A DNA stretch of 64,000 nt from the NCBI GenBank assembly GCA_036266075.1, contig DATANV010000016.1:52994-116993 (forward strand). The letters run 5' to 3'. Origin of the DNA: VRUE01 sp036266075. Lineage in GTDB: Bacteria; Actinomycetota; Thermoleophilia; Solirubrobacterales; 70-9. Shown here in pieces: positions 32,092 through 40,138 of this stretch. The translations under genes and the position numbers were made by a program. How positions within the stretch are numbered: the first letter of the stretch is position 1; the number at the start of each line of letters is the position of its first letter. A model generated the notes under the pieces. It saw only the letters and a list, made by a program, of their open reading frames with translations, did no database searches and was not told where the DNA came from.

Positions 32092-32213
32092 ATCCGGTCG
32101 ATCAGGTCGATCGCCCAGTAGACGACGGCGAAGAGGGCGACTGAGAGGGCGATCGCGAAGACGTCGGCGAGCGGGCTGCCTCCGCCGGGGAGGATGTCGG
32201 CGAACGAGAACAC
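32088..32213 (-). CDS. 41-aa membrane peptide at the head of the kdp operon
   Basis: Small ORF (GTG at 32213) encoding FSFADILPGGGSPLADVF followed by one hydrophobic helix AIALSVALFAVVYWAIDLI. Its stop overlaps the kdpF start in ATGA. Two consecutive single-span peptides before kdpA suggest an extra accessory subunit or a regulator of Kdp. The overlap and clear helix support translation; no family name can be given. Confidence 0.6.
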   Translation of the reverse strand: MFSFADILPGGGSPLADVFAIALSVALFAVVYWAIDLIDRI

Positions 32214-32317
32214 CGTGCATCCATCGTCCGCCGCGCCGCGTCAAGGGTGTGTAAGCAAGTCGCGCTCGGCCGTGGAGATTTCGTAAAGAACGGCACCCGC
32301 GGCGATAGCGTCAAGGG
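32214..32317. promoter_or_regulatory. Divergent promoter region between kdp operon and kinase gene
   Basis: 104-bp intergenic region from which the kdp structural operon (minus) and the histidine kinase-kdpE pair (plus) diverge. KdpE sites are expected here, but no clear palindrome or -35/-10 pair could be assigned by eye. Confidence 0.5.
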
Positions 32318-33472
32318 GTGGCCTGGAGACTCCCGCGACTGAAGTTGGCAGGCGAGCCGCCGCCGGCCTGGCTCGGCCTCGCCGCGGCGCTTGGCGCGGT
32401 CGCTGCGGCGACGCTGCTCGTCTATCCGCTGAAGTCGGTGGCGCCGGTCGTCTCGCTCGGCGTCGTCTACCTGCCGGCGATCCTGCTGCTCTCGATCGTC
32501 TGGGGGCTGCGGCTGGGTCTGGCCACCTCGGTGCTCAGCGCCGTCGCCTTCAACTTCTTCCACCTTCCGCCGCTGCACCGCTTCACGATCGCCGAGGAAG
32601 GCAACTGGGTGGCGCTGGCGACGTTCGCGCTGGCTGCCGCGATCAGCAGCGCCGTCGCCGAGCTGGCGCGTTCGCAGGCGCTGGACGCCGAGCGCCGGCG
32701 GCAGGAGGCCGACCGGGCGAAGGCGGAGCTGGAAGAGCTCGCGCGCGAGCGCGACCGGATGCAGGCCGAGGCGATCGAAGCCGAGGCGCTGCGCCGCAGC
32801 GACGAGCTGAAGACCGCGCTGCTGCGCTCGGTCTCCCACGACTTGCGCACGCCGCTGACCTCGGTGATCGCCGCCGGCGCCGCGCTCGGCTCCCCCACCC
32901 TCACGGAGATGGAGCGGAGCGAGCTAAGCCAGGCCGTGGTCGGCGAGGGCAACCGTCTCTCTCGCCTGGTCGAGAACCTGCTCGATCTATCGCGGATCGA
33001 GGCCGGCAAGGCGGAGCCCCACCGCGAGCCGGCCGATCTGGTCGAGACGCTGGAGGCGGCGCGCGAGTCGGCCGGCCTCGATCCCCAGCTCGCCCGCATC
33101 GCCGCCGAGTCGGATCTGCCGCTGCTGAGCGCCGACGCCACCCAGCTCGAGCGGGCCTTCGCCAACCTGCTCGAGAACGGCGTGCGACACGGCGGTGGCC
33201 GGCCGGTGCAGGCTCGCTGCCGCCGTGTCGGCGCCGAGCTCGTCGTCCGCATCGTCGACCGGGGCCCGGGCATCCCGGTGACCGAGCGCGAGCGGATCTT
33301 CGAGGCGTTCCACCGAATCGCCGGCGGCGAGCCGGGCGGCAGCGGCCTCGGCCTGGCGATCGCCAAGGGCTTCGTCGAGGCGAACGGCGGTCGGATCGCG
33401 GTCGAGTCGCTGCCCCATCAGGGCACCACCTTCGTCGTCAGCTTCCCGGTCGCGGCGGGGGGAGCGCAGTGA
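32318..33472 (+). CDS. KdpD-like histidine kinase lacking the sensor domain
   Basis: 384-aa kinase equal to the C-terminal half of KdpD. Three to four membrane segments (residues 20-110, DUF4118 type), a coiled coil (SQALDAERRRQEADRAKAEL), the HisKA box LLRSVSHDLRTPLTS with the phospho-His near 175, and HATPase motifs FANLLENGVRHG (N), VDRGPGIP (G1) and GGSGLGLAIAKG (G2). It overlaps kdpE by 4 nt (GTGA). Together with the separate sensor gene at 26438 it reconstitutes KdpD, so the two proteins probably interact. Confidence 0.9.
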   Translation: MAWRLPRLKLAGEPPPAWLGLAAALGAVAAATLLVYPLKSVAPVVSLGVVYLPAILLLSIVWGLRLGLATSVLSAVAFNFFHLPPLHRFTIAEEGNWVALATFALAAAISSAVAELARSQALDAERRRQEADRAKAELEELARERDRMQAEAIEAEALRRSDELKTALLRSVSHDLRTPLTSVIAAGAALGSPTLTEMERSELSQAVVGEGNRLSRLVENLLDLSRIEAGKAEPHREPADLVETLEAARESAGLDPQLARIAAESDLPLLSADATQLERAFANLLENGVRHGGGRPVQARCRRVGAELVVRIVDRGPGIPVTERERIFEAFHRIAGGEPGGSGLGLAIAKGFVEANGGRIAVESLPHQGTTFVVSFPVAAGGAQ

Positions 33473-34146
33473 GCGAGGCGGCGCTGGTCCTGATCTGCGA
33501 CGACGAGCCGCAGATCCTGCGGGCGCTGCGCGTCATCCTGCGGGACGCCGGCTACGAGGCGGTGCCGGCGCAGAGCGGCGAGGAAGCGCTCGACAAGGCC
33601 GCGGTCCGGGCGCCGCAGGCGGCGATAATCGACCTGATGCTGCCCGACATCGATGGCGTCGAGGTGACCAGGCGCCTGCGCGAGTGGAGCGAGATGCCGA
33701 TCATCGTCCTCTCCGCGGTCGGCGAGGAGGAGGCCAAGGTGCGGGCCCTGGCCGCCGGCGCGGACGATTACGTGGTCAAGCCCTTCGGCCCGCCCGAGCT
33801 GGTCGCCCGGCTGGAGGCGATCCTGCGGCGGGCGCCGCGCGACGCGGAGCCGATCGTCGAGCTCGACGGTCTGCGGGTCGACCTGGCGGCCTCGACGGTC
33901 TCGCGGGACGGCGAGGAGATCCACCTGACCCCGACCGAGTTCCGGCTGCTGCGGGTCCTGGTCCGCAACCGCGGGCGGCTGTTGACGCACAGGATCCTGC
34001 TGCGCGAGGTCTGGGGCCCGGCGTGGACCGAGGACACCCCGACGCTGCGCACCCACATCGCCAACCTGCGCCGCAAGATCGAACCTGCCGGGGGACGGCG
34101 TCTGATCCGCACCGATCCCGGCGTCGGCTACCGGATCTCGGTCTGA
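33469..34146 (+). CDS. kdpE: KdpE response regulator
   Basis: 225-aa OmpR/PhoB-type response regulator. Receiver domain with ICDDEPQILRALR at the N-terminus, the phospho-acceptor Asp in AAIIDLMLPDIDG near residue 52 and the conserved KPFGPPELVARL. The winged-helix domain shows LTPTEFRLLRVLVRN and THIANLRRKIEP. It is coupled to the histidine kinase gene and diverges from the kdp operon, which it should activate at low potassium or turgor. Confidence 0.93.
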   Translation: MSEAALVLICDDEPQILRALRVILRDAGYEAVPAQSGEEALDKAAVRAPQAAIIDLMLPDIDGVEVTRRLREWSEMPIIVLSAVGEEEAKVRALAAGADDYVVKPFGPPELVARLEAILRRAPRDAEPIVELDGLRVDLAASTVSRDGEEIHLTPTEFRLLRVLVRNRGRLLTHRILLREVWGPAWTEDTPTLRTHIANLRRKIEPAGGRRLIRTDPGVGYRISV

Positions 34147-34153
34147 GCGCCGC

Positions 34154-35026
34154 TCAGGCCTCCGTCCGCTCGGCCTCCCGCTCGAGCGCCGGCTCGCTGT
34201 GGGCAGCTCGATCCTCGTAGGCGCGGCGCGCCCCATGATCGACTTCGGTCATCAGCTTGTCGACCTTCATGAAACGGCCGACCGCCTCGCGAGCGCCGCG
34301 CGGCAGCAGCGCGATGAACTTGAACAAACCGCCGTTGAAGCGCGGCACCCAGACGTCGAAGCGCGGTGCTTCCAGCGCGTCGACTATCTCGTTGGCGACG
34401 TCTTCGGCCTCCACCGGCTGGATCAGCCGTTGGCCGACGCCAGCGGTCAGCTCGGTGTTGACGACCGTCGGCATCACGCAGGAGACCTCGACGCCGCTGC
34501 CGCGCAGCTCGGCGCGCATCGCCTCGCTGAGCCCGACCACGGCGTGCTTGGTCGCCGAGTAGGTGGCGATTCCCGGCACGCCGCCTTTGCCCGCCTGCGA
34601 GGCGATATTGACGATATGCCCCGTGCCCCGTGGTCGCATCCGTTCGATCGCCATCTGGCTGCCGGCGATCACGCCGTGCAGGTTGATGTCGACCTGGCGA
34701 CGGATCGAGTCCACGCTCTCCTCGACGAACGGCGTTACCGGCATGATCCCGGCGTTGTTCACGATCACGTCGAGCGGGCCCAGCTGGCGCTCGGCCTCGT
34801 CGAGGAAGTTGGCGAAGGAGTCGCGGTCGGTGACGTCGAGCGAGAGGGCGACCGTGCCGCCGCCGAGCTCCGTCGCGGTCTGCTCGGCCAACGACAAGTC
34901 GAGGTCCCCGATCGCGACGCGGCAGCCCTTGCGAACCAGCGCCGTCGCCGTCGCCTTGCCGATCCCCCGGGCTCCGCCGGTGATCGCCACCACCTTGCCG
35001 CTGAGTGCGCGTCGCTCCTTCGCCAT
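34154..35026 (-). CDS. Short-chain dehydrogenase/reductase
   Basis: 290-aa classical SDR. Cofactor motif VVAITGGARGIGKATA (residues 12-27), NNAGIMPV near 90, the active-site Ser in NIASQAG near 140 and YSATKHAVV (Tyr/Lys) near 155. A C-terminal extension of about 50 residues (LLPRGAREAVGRFMKVDKLM) is typical of actinobacterial lipid-active SDRs. It is next to a thiolase gene on the same strand, suggesting fatty acid or sterol-like metabolism, but the substrate is unknown. Confidence 0.87.
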   Translation of the reverse strand: MAKERRALSGKVVAITGGARGIGKATATALVRKGCRVAIGDLDLSLAEQTATELGGGTVALSLDVTDRDSFANFLDEAERQLGPLDVIVNNAGIMPVTPFVEESVDSIRRQVDINLHGVIAGSQMAIERMRPRGTGHIVNIASQAGKGGVPGIATYSATKHAVVGLSEAMRAELRGSGVEVSCVMPTVVNTELTAGVGQRLIQPVEAEDVANEIVDALEAPRFDVWVPRFNGGLFKFIALLPRGAREAVGRFMKVDKLMTEVDHGARRAYEDRAAHSEPALEREAERTEA

Positions 35027-35048
35027 GTCTCCTCCTCTGCGACGACCC

Positions 35049-36242
35049 CTAGGCCGCCGGCTTGTAGACGGTGACCACGGCGGCGCCGCCGAGGCCGATG
35101 TTGTGCTGCAGGGCCAGCTTGGCGCCGTCGACCTGTCGCTTGTCGGCCTGGCCGCGCAGCTGCCAGGTCAGCTCGGAGCACTGGGCAAGGCCCGTGGCGC
35201 CGAGCGGGTGTCCCTTAGAGATCAGCCCGCCGGAGGGGTTGACGACGACCTTGCCGCCGTACGTCGTCGCCTCTTCCTCGACCAGCTTGTGGCCCTCGCC
35301 CTCCGCTGCGAAGCCGAGTGCTTCGTAGGTGATTAGCTCGTTGGCGCTGAAGCAGTCGTGCAGCTCGCAGACGTCGACTTCCTCGGCGGCGACGCCGGCC
35401 TCCGCGTAGGCCTCGTCGGCCGCCTGCTTCGACATGTCGGAGCCGACGATCTTCATGCAATCGGTCTCGGCCGCGAAGGTCGAGGAGAGGTCGGTGACCA
35501 TCGACTGGCCGGCGATCTCGATCGCCTGGTCCCAGAGGTCGTGCTCGTCGACGTAGCGCTCCGAAGCGACGATCGCGCAGGCCGAGCCGTCGGAGGTGGG
35601 CGAGCACTGCAGCTTGGTCAGCGGCTCGTGGATCATCTTCGCCGCCTTGATGTCCTCGATCGTGTACTCGTCCTGGAACTGGGCGTAGGGGTTGTTGACC
35701 GAGTGCTTGTGGTTCTTCCAGCCGATCCAGGCGTAGTGGTCGGGGTTGGAGCCGTACTTCTCCATGTGGTCGCGACCGGCGTTGCCGAACATCTGCGGCG
35801 CCGGCGGCGACTGCTCGGGGTCGCGGATTTCAAACATCCGCATCGCGTGCTTGTCCAGCGCGTTGGTGCGGTCGGTGTACTTGACGCCGAGCGAGCCCGG
35901 CTCCATCTTCTCGAAGCCGAGCGCCAGGGCGCAGTCGACGAGGCCGCCCTTGACCGCCTGTCGGGCGAGGAACAGCGCCGAGGAGCCGGTCGAGCAATTG
36001 TTGTTGACGTTGACCACCGGGATGCCGGTGAGGCCGAGCTGGTAGAGCGCCCGCTGGCCGTAGGTCGAGTCGCCGTAGCAGTAGCCGGCGTAGGCCTGCT
36101 CGACGTCGTCATAGGCGATGCCGGCGTCGGCGAGTGCCTTCTCCCCCGCCTCCTTGGCCCAGTCGGGGTAGTCGCCCTCCTTGGTGCCGGGCTTCTCGAA
36201 CTTGGTCATCCCGACCCCGATCACGAACGTGCGGTTGCTCAA
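35049..36242 (-). CDS. SCP2-type thiolase / acetyl-CoA acetyltransferase-like
   Basis: 397-aa thiolase-fold protein of the lipid-transfer (SCP-x) class. The nucleophile Cys is in VNVNNNCSTGSSALFLAR near residue 85, and the C-terminal site is in LHDCFSANELITYEALG (HDCF) and NPSGGLISKGHPLGATG near 345. It uses a TTG start at 36242 with an AGGAG SD 8 nt before; no ATG fits. It lies 22 nt before the SDR gene and is likely co-transcribed. Thiolytic cleavage of a branched or steroid-like acyl-CoA is plausible but not shown. Confidence 0.88.
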   Translation of the reverse strand: MSNRTFVIGVGMTKFEKPGTKEGDYPDWAKEAGEKALADAGIAYDDVEQAYAGYCYGDSTYGQRALYQLGLTGIPVVNVNNNCSTGSSALFLARQAVKGGLVDCALALGFEKMEPGSLGVKYTDRTNALDKHAMRMFEIRDPEQSPPAPQMFGNAGRDHMEKYGSNPDHYAWIGWKNHKHSVNNPYAQFQDEYTIEDIKAAKMIHEPLTKLQCSPTSDGSACAIVASERYVDEHDLWDQAIEIAGQSMVTDLSSTFAAETDCMKIVGSDMSKQAADEAYAEAGVAAEEVDVCELHDCFSANELITYEALGFAAEGEGHKLVEEEATTYGGKVVVNPSGGLISKGHPLGATGLAQCSELTWQLRGQADKRQVDGAKLALQHNIGLGGAAVVTVYKPAA

Positions 36243-36298
36243 CGGTCTCTCCTGTGGTCGCGCCGCGTCCCGGCGGCGTTTGGCTGGCTGGCCAAAAT

Positions 36299-36586
36299 CT
36301 ACCGGGCCGTGGCCTGCGGTGGGGCCAGCCGTGGCCGCCGTGGGCCCCCTCCCCTGCTCGGGCTCGGCCAGACAAGGAACGCTGCGGCGGCGATCAGGAT
36401 GCCGATCGCCGTCGCGGCGGCCCGTTGGCCGGCGGCTTCGAGCGCCGGCTCGCCCAGCGTGTCGGCGAGCAGCACCGCGTAGGTCGTGATCGCTGCGGTG
36501 AACAAGGCGTACTGGACCGTCAGCAGGCCGTAGGCGAAGGCGGTGGCCACGGTCAGCGCCAGGGCGAGCGCGACGCCACTGGCCAA
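36299..36586 (-). pseudogene. Remnant of a FUSC-type membrane protein
   Basis: Hydrophobic 95-residue frame (VALALALTVATAFAYGLL then YALFTAAITTYAVLLADTLG and GILIAAAAFLVWP) resembling the C-terminal membrane module of FUSC/aromatic-acid exporter proteins. The frame is open upstream to about 36720 without a convincing start or SD, and the rest of a FUSC protein (normally 350 or more residues) is absent. Best read as a decayed fragment. It could instead be a small membrane protein. Confidence 0.4.
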
Positions 36587-36745
36587 GGCGGTGCCGAAGC
36601 GCGGCGCAGGGCCGGCCCCGGTGCGCTCGAACCGATCGCCAGCAGCGGCGAGGCGCGCAGGCGCCGGGCGGTCCCGGCCGCGTTGAAGAGTCCGTGCTGT
36701 TCCTCTCCCCGCGCAGACACGGCAAAGGCGCAGCGAGACGCGGGG

Positions 36746-37429
36746 TCAGCCGACGTGGCCGCCGGGCATCCGGTCGTCGTGGCCGCTGCAGTCCTCGGGC
36801 TGCCAACCGGGGACGGTGTTGCCTTCCGGCGGGATCGGGCTCTGCTTGAGGATCCGCGCCAGGTGGGTGACGTTGTGCGCCATCCACTTCGCCGTCTTCT
36901 GCGTGTAGGGATGGTCCTTGCCGCCGGCCTCGAGGAACGAGGGGCCGGGTCCCGCGTCGCCGACCCAATAGGTGTCGGCGTTGGGTGGGATCGCACAGCC
37001 GAGGTGGGTGAGGTTGAAGAGGGTGGTCTCGGCGCAGGCGTGGGCGCCATCCTCGTTGCCGGTCACCACGACCCCGCCGACCGTGTTGTAGAGCGGGTAC
37101 TGGCCGACCTCGTTGGTCGTGTTGTAGGTGCCGTCGAGACGCTCGATGACCATCTGGCAGACGCTGTTGCGGACGCCGAACCAGATCGACATGCCCATGA
37201 TCAGGATGTCGGCGGCGAGCACCTGCTCGAGCATCTGTGGCCACTCGTCCCCCTCCCCCATGTCGGAGACGACGCCGAAGGGGATGTTGAAGTCGGCGGG
37301 TCGCAGCGTCTTGTGGGCGACGCCCAGCTCGTCGAAATGAGCGGTGACCAAGTCGATCAGGCCCTGCGTGTTGGAGGGCTCCGGCGACTTCTTCAGGGTG
37401 CAGTTGAGGATCAGCGCGTTGATATCCAT
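36746..37429 (-). CDS. Flavodoxin-like NAD(P)H-dependent FMN reductase
   Basis: 227-aa flavodoxin-fold protein. N-terminal ALILNCTLKKSPEPSNT is the FMN phosphate loop, ADILIMGMSIWFGVRNSVCQ (near 73) the isoalloxazine loop, and NTVGGVVVTGNEDGAHAC near 115 a family-typical strand. It belongs to the NADPH-dependent FMN reductase/WrbA-like group and probably reduces quinones or flavins. Its 5' end faces the divergent ccdA gene 76 nt away. The C-terminal 30 residues are an extension. Confidence 0.85.
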   Translation of the reverse strand: MDINALILNCTLKKSPEPSNTQGLIDLVTAHFDELGVAHKTLRPADFNIPFGVVSDMGEGDEWPQMLEQVLAADILIMGMSIWFGVRNSVCQMVIERLDGTYNTTNEVGQYPLYNTVGGVVVTGNEDGAHACAETTLFNLTHLGCAIPPNADTYWVGDAGPGPSFLEAGGKDHPYTQKTAKWMAHNVTHLARILKQSPIPPEGNTVPGWQPEDCSGHDDRMPGGHVG

Positions 37430-37505
37430 GCGCGGCAGTCTCTACGGCGCTGGGGCGCGATGCAAGCCGGCTTCTTGCGAGGCTCCCTAAGTACCCTGAA
37501 GGGCC

Positions 37506-38267
37506 GTGATCCTCGCCGATCTCAGCAGCGATCCGACCGCCGGCGTCGGCGTCCTCGCCGCCCTCGCGGCGGGCATCGTCTCCTTCCTCTCCCCCTGCGT
37601 GCTGCCGCTCGTCCCCGGCTACCTCTCGGCGGTGAGCGGGGTCTCCGCGGCAGAGCTCGACAGCGCCGGCTGGCGACGTGTGCTCGGTCCCAGCCTCCTT
37701 TTCGTCGCCAGCTTCTCGGCGATCTTCATCCTCCTCGGGCTGACCGCCACCGGCCTCGGCGCGACCCTGCAGGACCACAGGCAGCTGCTGACCAAGATCT
37801 CTGCCGCACTGATCGTCGCGATGGGCGTCCTCTTCGTCGCCTCGCTCTTCGTCACCCGCCTGAACCGCGAGTGGCACGTCGACGCCCTGCTCGAGCGCGC
37901 CGGCAAGGGCGGACCGATCGTCGCCGGCGCCGCCTTCGCGATCGCCTGGACCCCCTGCATCGGCCCGACCCTGGGCGCGATCCTCTCGGCCGCCTCCCTC
38001 TCCGGCTCAGCCGGCCGCGGTGCCTTCCTGCTGGCCGTCTACTCGGCGGGCCTGGCGATTCCCTTCCTCCTCACCGCCGTCGCCTTCTCGCGGATGACGA
38101 CCGCCTTCGCCGTCGTCAAGCGCCACTACCAGGCGATAGTCGCCACCGGCGGCCTGATCCTCATCGCGATGGGCATCCTCATCTGGACCAACGAGCTGAC
38201 CCAGCTCAACATCGAGGCCCAGCGCCGTCTCAGCGAACTCGGCTTCGACTTCTGGAACTCGGTCTAA
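37506..38267 (+). CDS. ccdA: CcdA-like cytochrome c biogenesis/thiol transporter
   Basis: 253-aa integral membrane protein of the CcdA/DsbD family, which carries reducing equivalents across the membrane for cytochrome c maturation. Redox Cys are in VSFLSPCVLPLVPGYLS near residue 30 and AIAWTPCIGPTLGAIL near 155, with six membrane helices. No ccs genes are adjacent in this window. Stop overlaps the convergent small gene by 4 nt. Confidence 0.9.
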   Translation: MILADLSSDPTAGVGVLAALAAGIVSFLSPCVLPLVPGYLSAVSGVSAAELDSAGWRRVLGPSLLFVASFSAIFILLGLTATGLGATLQDHRQLLTKISAALIVAMGVLFVASLFVTRLNREWHVDALLERAGKGGPIVAGAAFAIAWTPCIGPTLGAILSAASLSGSAGRGAFLLAVYSAGLAIPFLLTAVAFSRMTTAFAVVKRHYQAIVATGGLILIAMGILIWTNELTQLNIEAQRRLSELGFDFWNSV

Positions 38268-38542
38268 TTACTCGACGGGGCGACGGTCTCCAGCTCGCGG
38301 CCGACGGCCTCGGTTTCTTCCAGGCCGGCGCCGTCCAGCTCGCGCGAGCAGACGATGCGGAAGCGGCCGGTGCCGATCTCGGCGTCGGGAACGACCGGTA
38401 GGCCGCGGATCTCCTCCCAGCCGAGCCGTTCGACCTCGAACGGGTTCATCCGCACCTCCGCCGCCGGGAACGGGCAGTTGCGGTTGTGCTGGTCGATCGC
38501 CCTCGAGATGGCCTCCAGGTTCTTCGCCTCGGCGGTAGCCAC
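38264..38542 (-). CDS. Conserved-looking hypothetical protein
   Basis: 92-aa soluble protein of unknown function. It has two blocks that look structured: LEAISRAIDQHNRNCPFPA and MNPFEVERLGWEEIRGLPVV, followed by RFRIVCSRE. No metal-binding or catalytic motif is obvious. It starts 9 nt after the glutaredoxin-like gene and is probably co-transcribed with it, and its stop overlaps ccdA. Confidence 0.65.
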   Translation of the reverse strand: MATAEAKNLEAISRAIDQHNRNCPFPAAEVRMNPFEVERLGWEEIRGLPVVPDAEIGTGRFRIVCSRELDGAGLEETEAVGRELETVAPSSN

Positions 38543-38551
38543 GGATGCAGT

Positions 38552-38851
38552 CTAGGAAGCGCCGCTTGGCTCTCTGGGATTGACCTCGGCCCACTCGACG
38601 ATCGGCGAGGATTCGACCACGACATCGCCGTCGTCGGTGACCAGGACGGGAACCGTCTTCTGGCCGCTCACCCGCTCCACCTCGCGACGTCCCTCCGTCG
38701 TCCATTGGAGGAAGCGTGGGCCGACCCCAAGCCCACGGACCTTGATCACCTCGGGCTCGTAGCCGGCAGCCAGCAGGGCCCGATGGGCCCTCCGGCACGG
38801 GTGCGTGTGGAACGGCTCAGGATGGGTTCCCCAGCACACGTAGAGCTTCAT
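38552..38851 (-). CDS. Glutaredoxin/GST N-terminal-like protein
   Basis: 99-aa thioredoxin-fold protein: KLYVCWGTHPEPFHTHPCRR at the N-terminus, the cis-Pro segment QKTVPVLVTDDG near 65 and the VVESSPIVEWA GSH-site-like motif. The redox site is degenerate: Cys6 is in the first strand and one Cys lies in the helix start (HPC), with no CxxC. ATG at 38851 makes it a full-length single domain. It may bind a low molecular weight thiol. Confidence 0.75.
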   Translation of the reverse strand: MKLYVCWGTHPEPFHTHPCRRAHRALLAAGYEPEVIKVRGLGVGPRFLQWTTEGRREVERVSGQKTVPVLVTDDGDVVVESSPIVEWAEVNPREPSGAS

Positions 38852-38931
38852 CGCGCCAAACCCTAGAGCAGGGCGCCGATTGCGAGGAACTCCCCCAGTG
38901 GCGTCCCGGCCCGGCCCTACGATCGTTTGCG

Positions 38932-40008
38932 ATGCCCTTTCGGCGCACGATCGCCCACCTAGACATGGACGCCTTCTACGCATCGGTCGAGCTGCGGCGG
39001 CGGCCGGAGCTGAAGGGAAAGCCTGTGGTCGTCTGCGGGTCGGGGCCGCGGGCGGTGGTGACGACGGCCAGCTACGAGGCGCGCAGGCTGGCCGGGATCC
39101 ACTCGGCGATGCCGGCGGCGGTGGCGCGGCGCAGGCTGCCCAACGCGGTCTACCTGCGGCCCGACTTCCCCGCCTACAGGGAGGCCTCGGCGCAGGTGAT
39201 GGACATCCTCCGGGCCAACGTCGAGATCGTCGAAGTGGTCGGTCTCGACGAGGCCTATCTCGACCTCTCGGACCTCTTCTCGCCCAAGGCGACGGTGCGC
39301 CGGATCGCGACCGAGATCCGCGAAACCGGTCTGAGTTGTTCTATTGGTCTGTCAGAGAGCCGCCTTTTAGCTAAGATCGTCAGCGAGCTAGGCAAGCCGG
39401 GCGGGTTGGCGGTGCTGTCGCGGGAGGAAGCCCTCGAGCGCTTTGCGGCCGATCCGCCCGGCCTAATCCCCGGCATCGGCCCGAAGACGGCGCTGAAGCT
39501 GCAGGAGATGGGGGTCCTCACGCTGGCCCAGCTGCGCGAGCACGAGCCGACGGCGTTGGAGCGTGCTTTCGGCCCCCGCCAGGGTGCCTGGCTGCAGGCC
39601 CGAGCGCGCCTCGAAGACGAGACGTCGATAACCGTTGCGCGGGAGACCAAGTCGCAGTCGGCCGAGACGACCTTCGACGTCGACGTTGCCGACCGGGTGG
39701 AGATGGAGGCTCACGTCCGCGCGCTCGCGGAAGAGCTCTGCCGGCGACTGCGCTCGCGCGACCTTGCCGGCCGCACGATCGGCATCAAGGTCCGCCTCGA
39801 CGACTGGACCAACGTCACCCGTTCGCACACCCTCGAGCAGCCGACCAACGACCCCGAGGTTGTCACCCCGGTAGCGCTCGACCTCCTCCGCGCCTACTCC
39901 CCACCCCGCCCCGTGCGCCTCCTCGGCGTCCGCGTAGCCAGCTTCGCCGGCGAATTGCCCGCCGAGCCGGACGCCCCGTCCCCACAGCTGCAGCTCAGCG
40001 TCGGCTAA
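38932..40008 (+). CDS. dinB: DNA polymerase IV, Y family
   Basis: 358-aa translesion polymerase. Metal-binding motifs are AHLDMDAFYASVE (residues 8-20) and VGLDEAYLD near 105; VVTTASYEARRLAGI (steric-gate and nucleotide region) and the helix-hairpin-helix LIPGIGPKTALKLQ near 180 also fit, with a little-finger domain to 340. It lacks a recognisable C-terminal beta-clamp box. Codons at 39330-39372 (including a TTA at 39367) are AT-rich and rare for this genome, perhaps a trace of recombination. It diverges from the glutaredoxin-like gene. Confidence 0.93.
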   Translation: MPFRRTIAHLDMDAFYASVELRRRPELKGKPVVVCGSGPRAVVTTASYEARRLAGIHSAMPAAVARRRLPNAVYLRPDFPAYREASAQVMDILRANVEIVEVVGLDEAYLDLSDLFSPKATVRRIATEIRETGLSCSIGLSESRLLAKIVSELGKPGGLAVLSREEALERFAADPPGLIPGIGPKTALKLQEMGVLTLAQLREHEPTALERAFGPRQGAWLQARARLEDETSITVARETKSQSAETTFDVDVADRVEMEAHVRALAEELCRRLRSRDLAGRTIGIKVRLDDWTNVTRSHTLEQPTNDPEVVTPVALDLLRAYSPPRPVRLLGVRVASFAGELPAEPDAPSPQLQLSVG

Positions 40009-40117
40009 GGGCTATCCCGGTAGGGGTGGAGCGTCTTGTACTTTTTCGCCCGAGTGCGTCGGCGAGAGCCGCCCCGAGCCCGGCGAAAAGTAAGAGGAAC
40101 CCCTACCGGGATAGCCC
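40009..40117. repeat. Nested inverted repeat, copy B
   Basis: Perfect 19-bp outer arms, GGGCTATCCCGGTAGGGGT (40009-40027) and its complement (40099-40117), enclose an inner pair TACTTTTTCGCC (40039-40050) / GGCGAAAAGTA (40082-40092). It starts right after the dinB stop and shares CTTGTACTTTTTC with copy D at 63185. Confidence 0.85.
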
Positions 40118-40138
40118 TCACGTGCGAAGATTTCCGCT

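Noticed and set aside
36134..38401. 755-codon plus-strand open frame
   Set aside because: It spans the thiolase start, the flavodoxin-like gene antisense and ccdA in another frame. Composition is low-complexity Arg/Pro.
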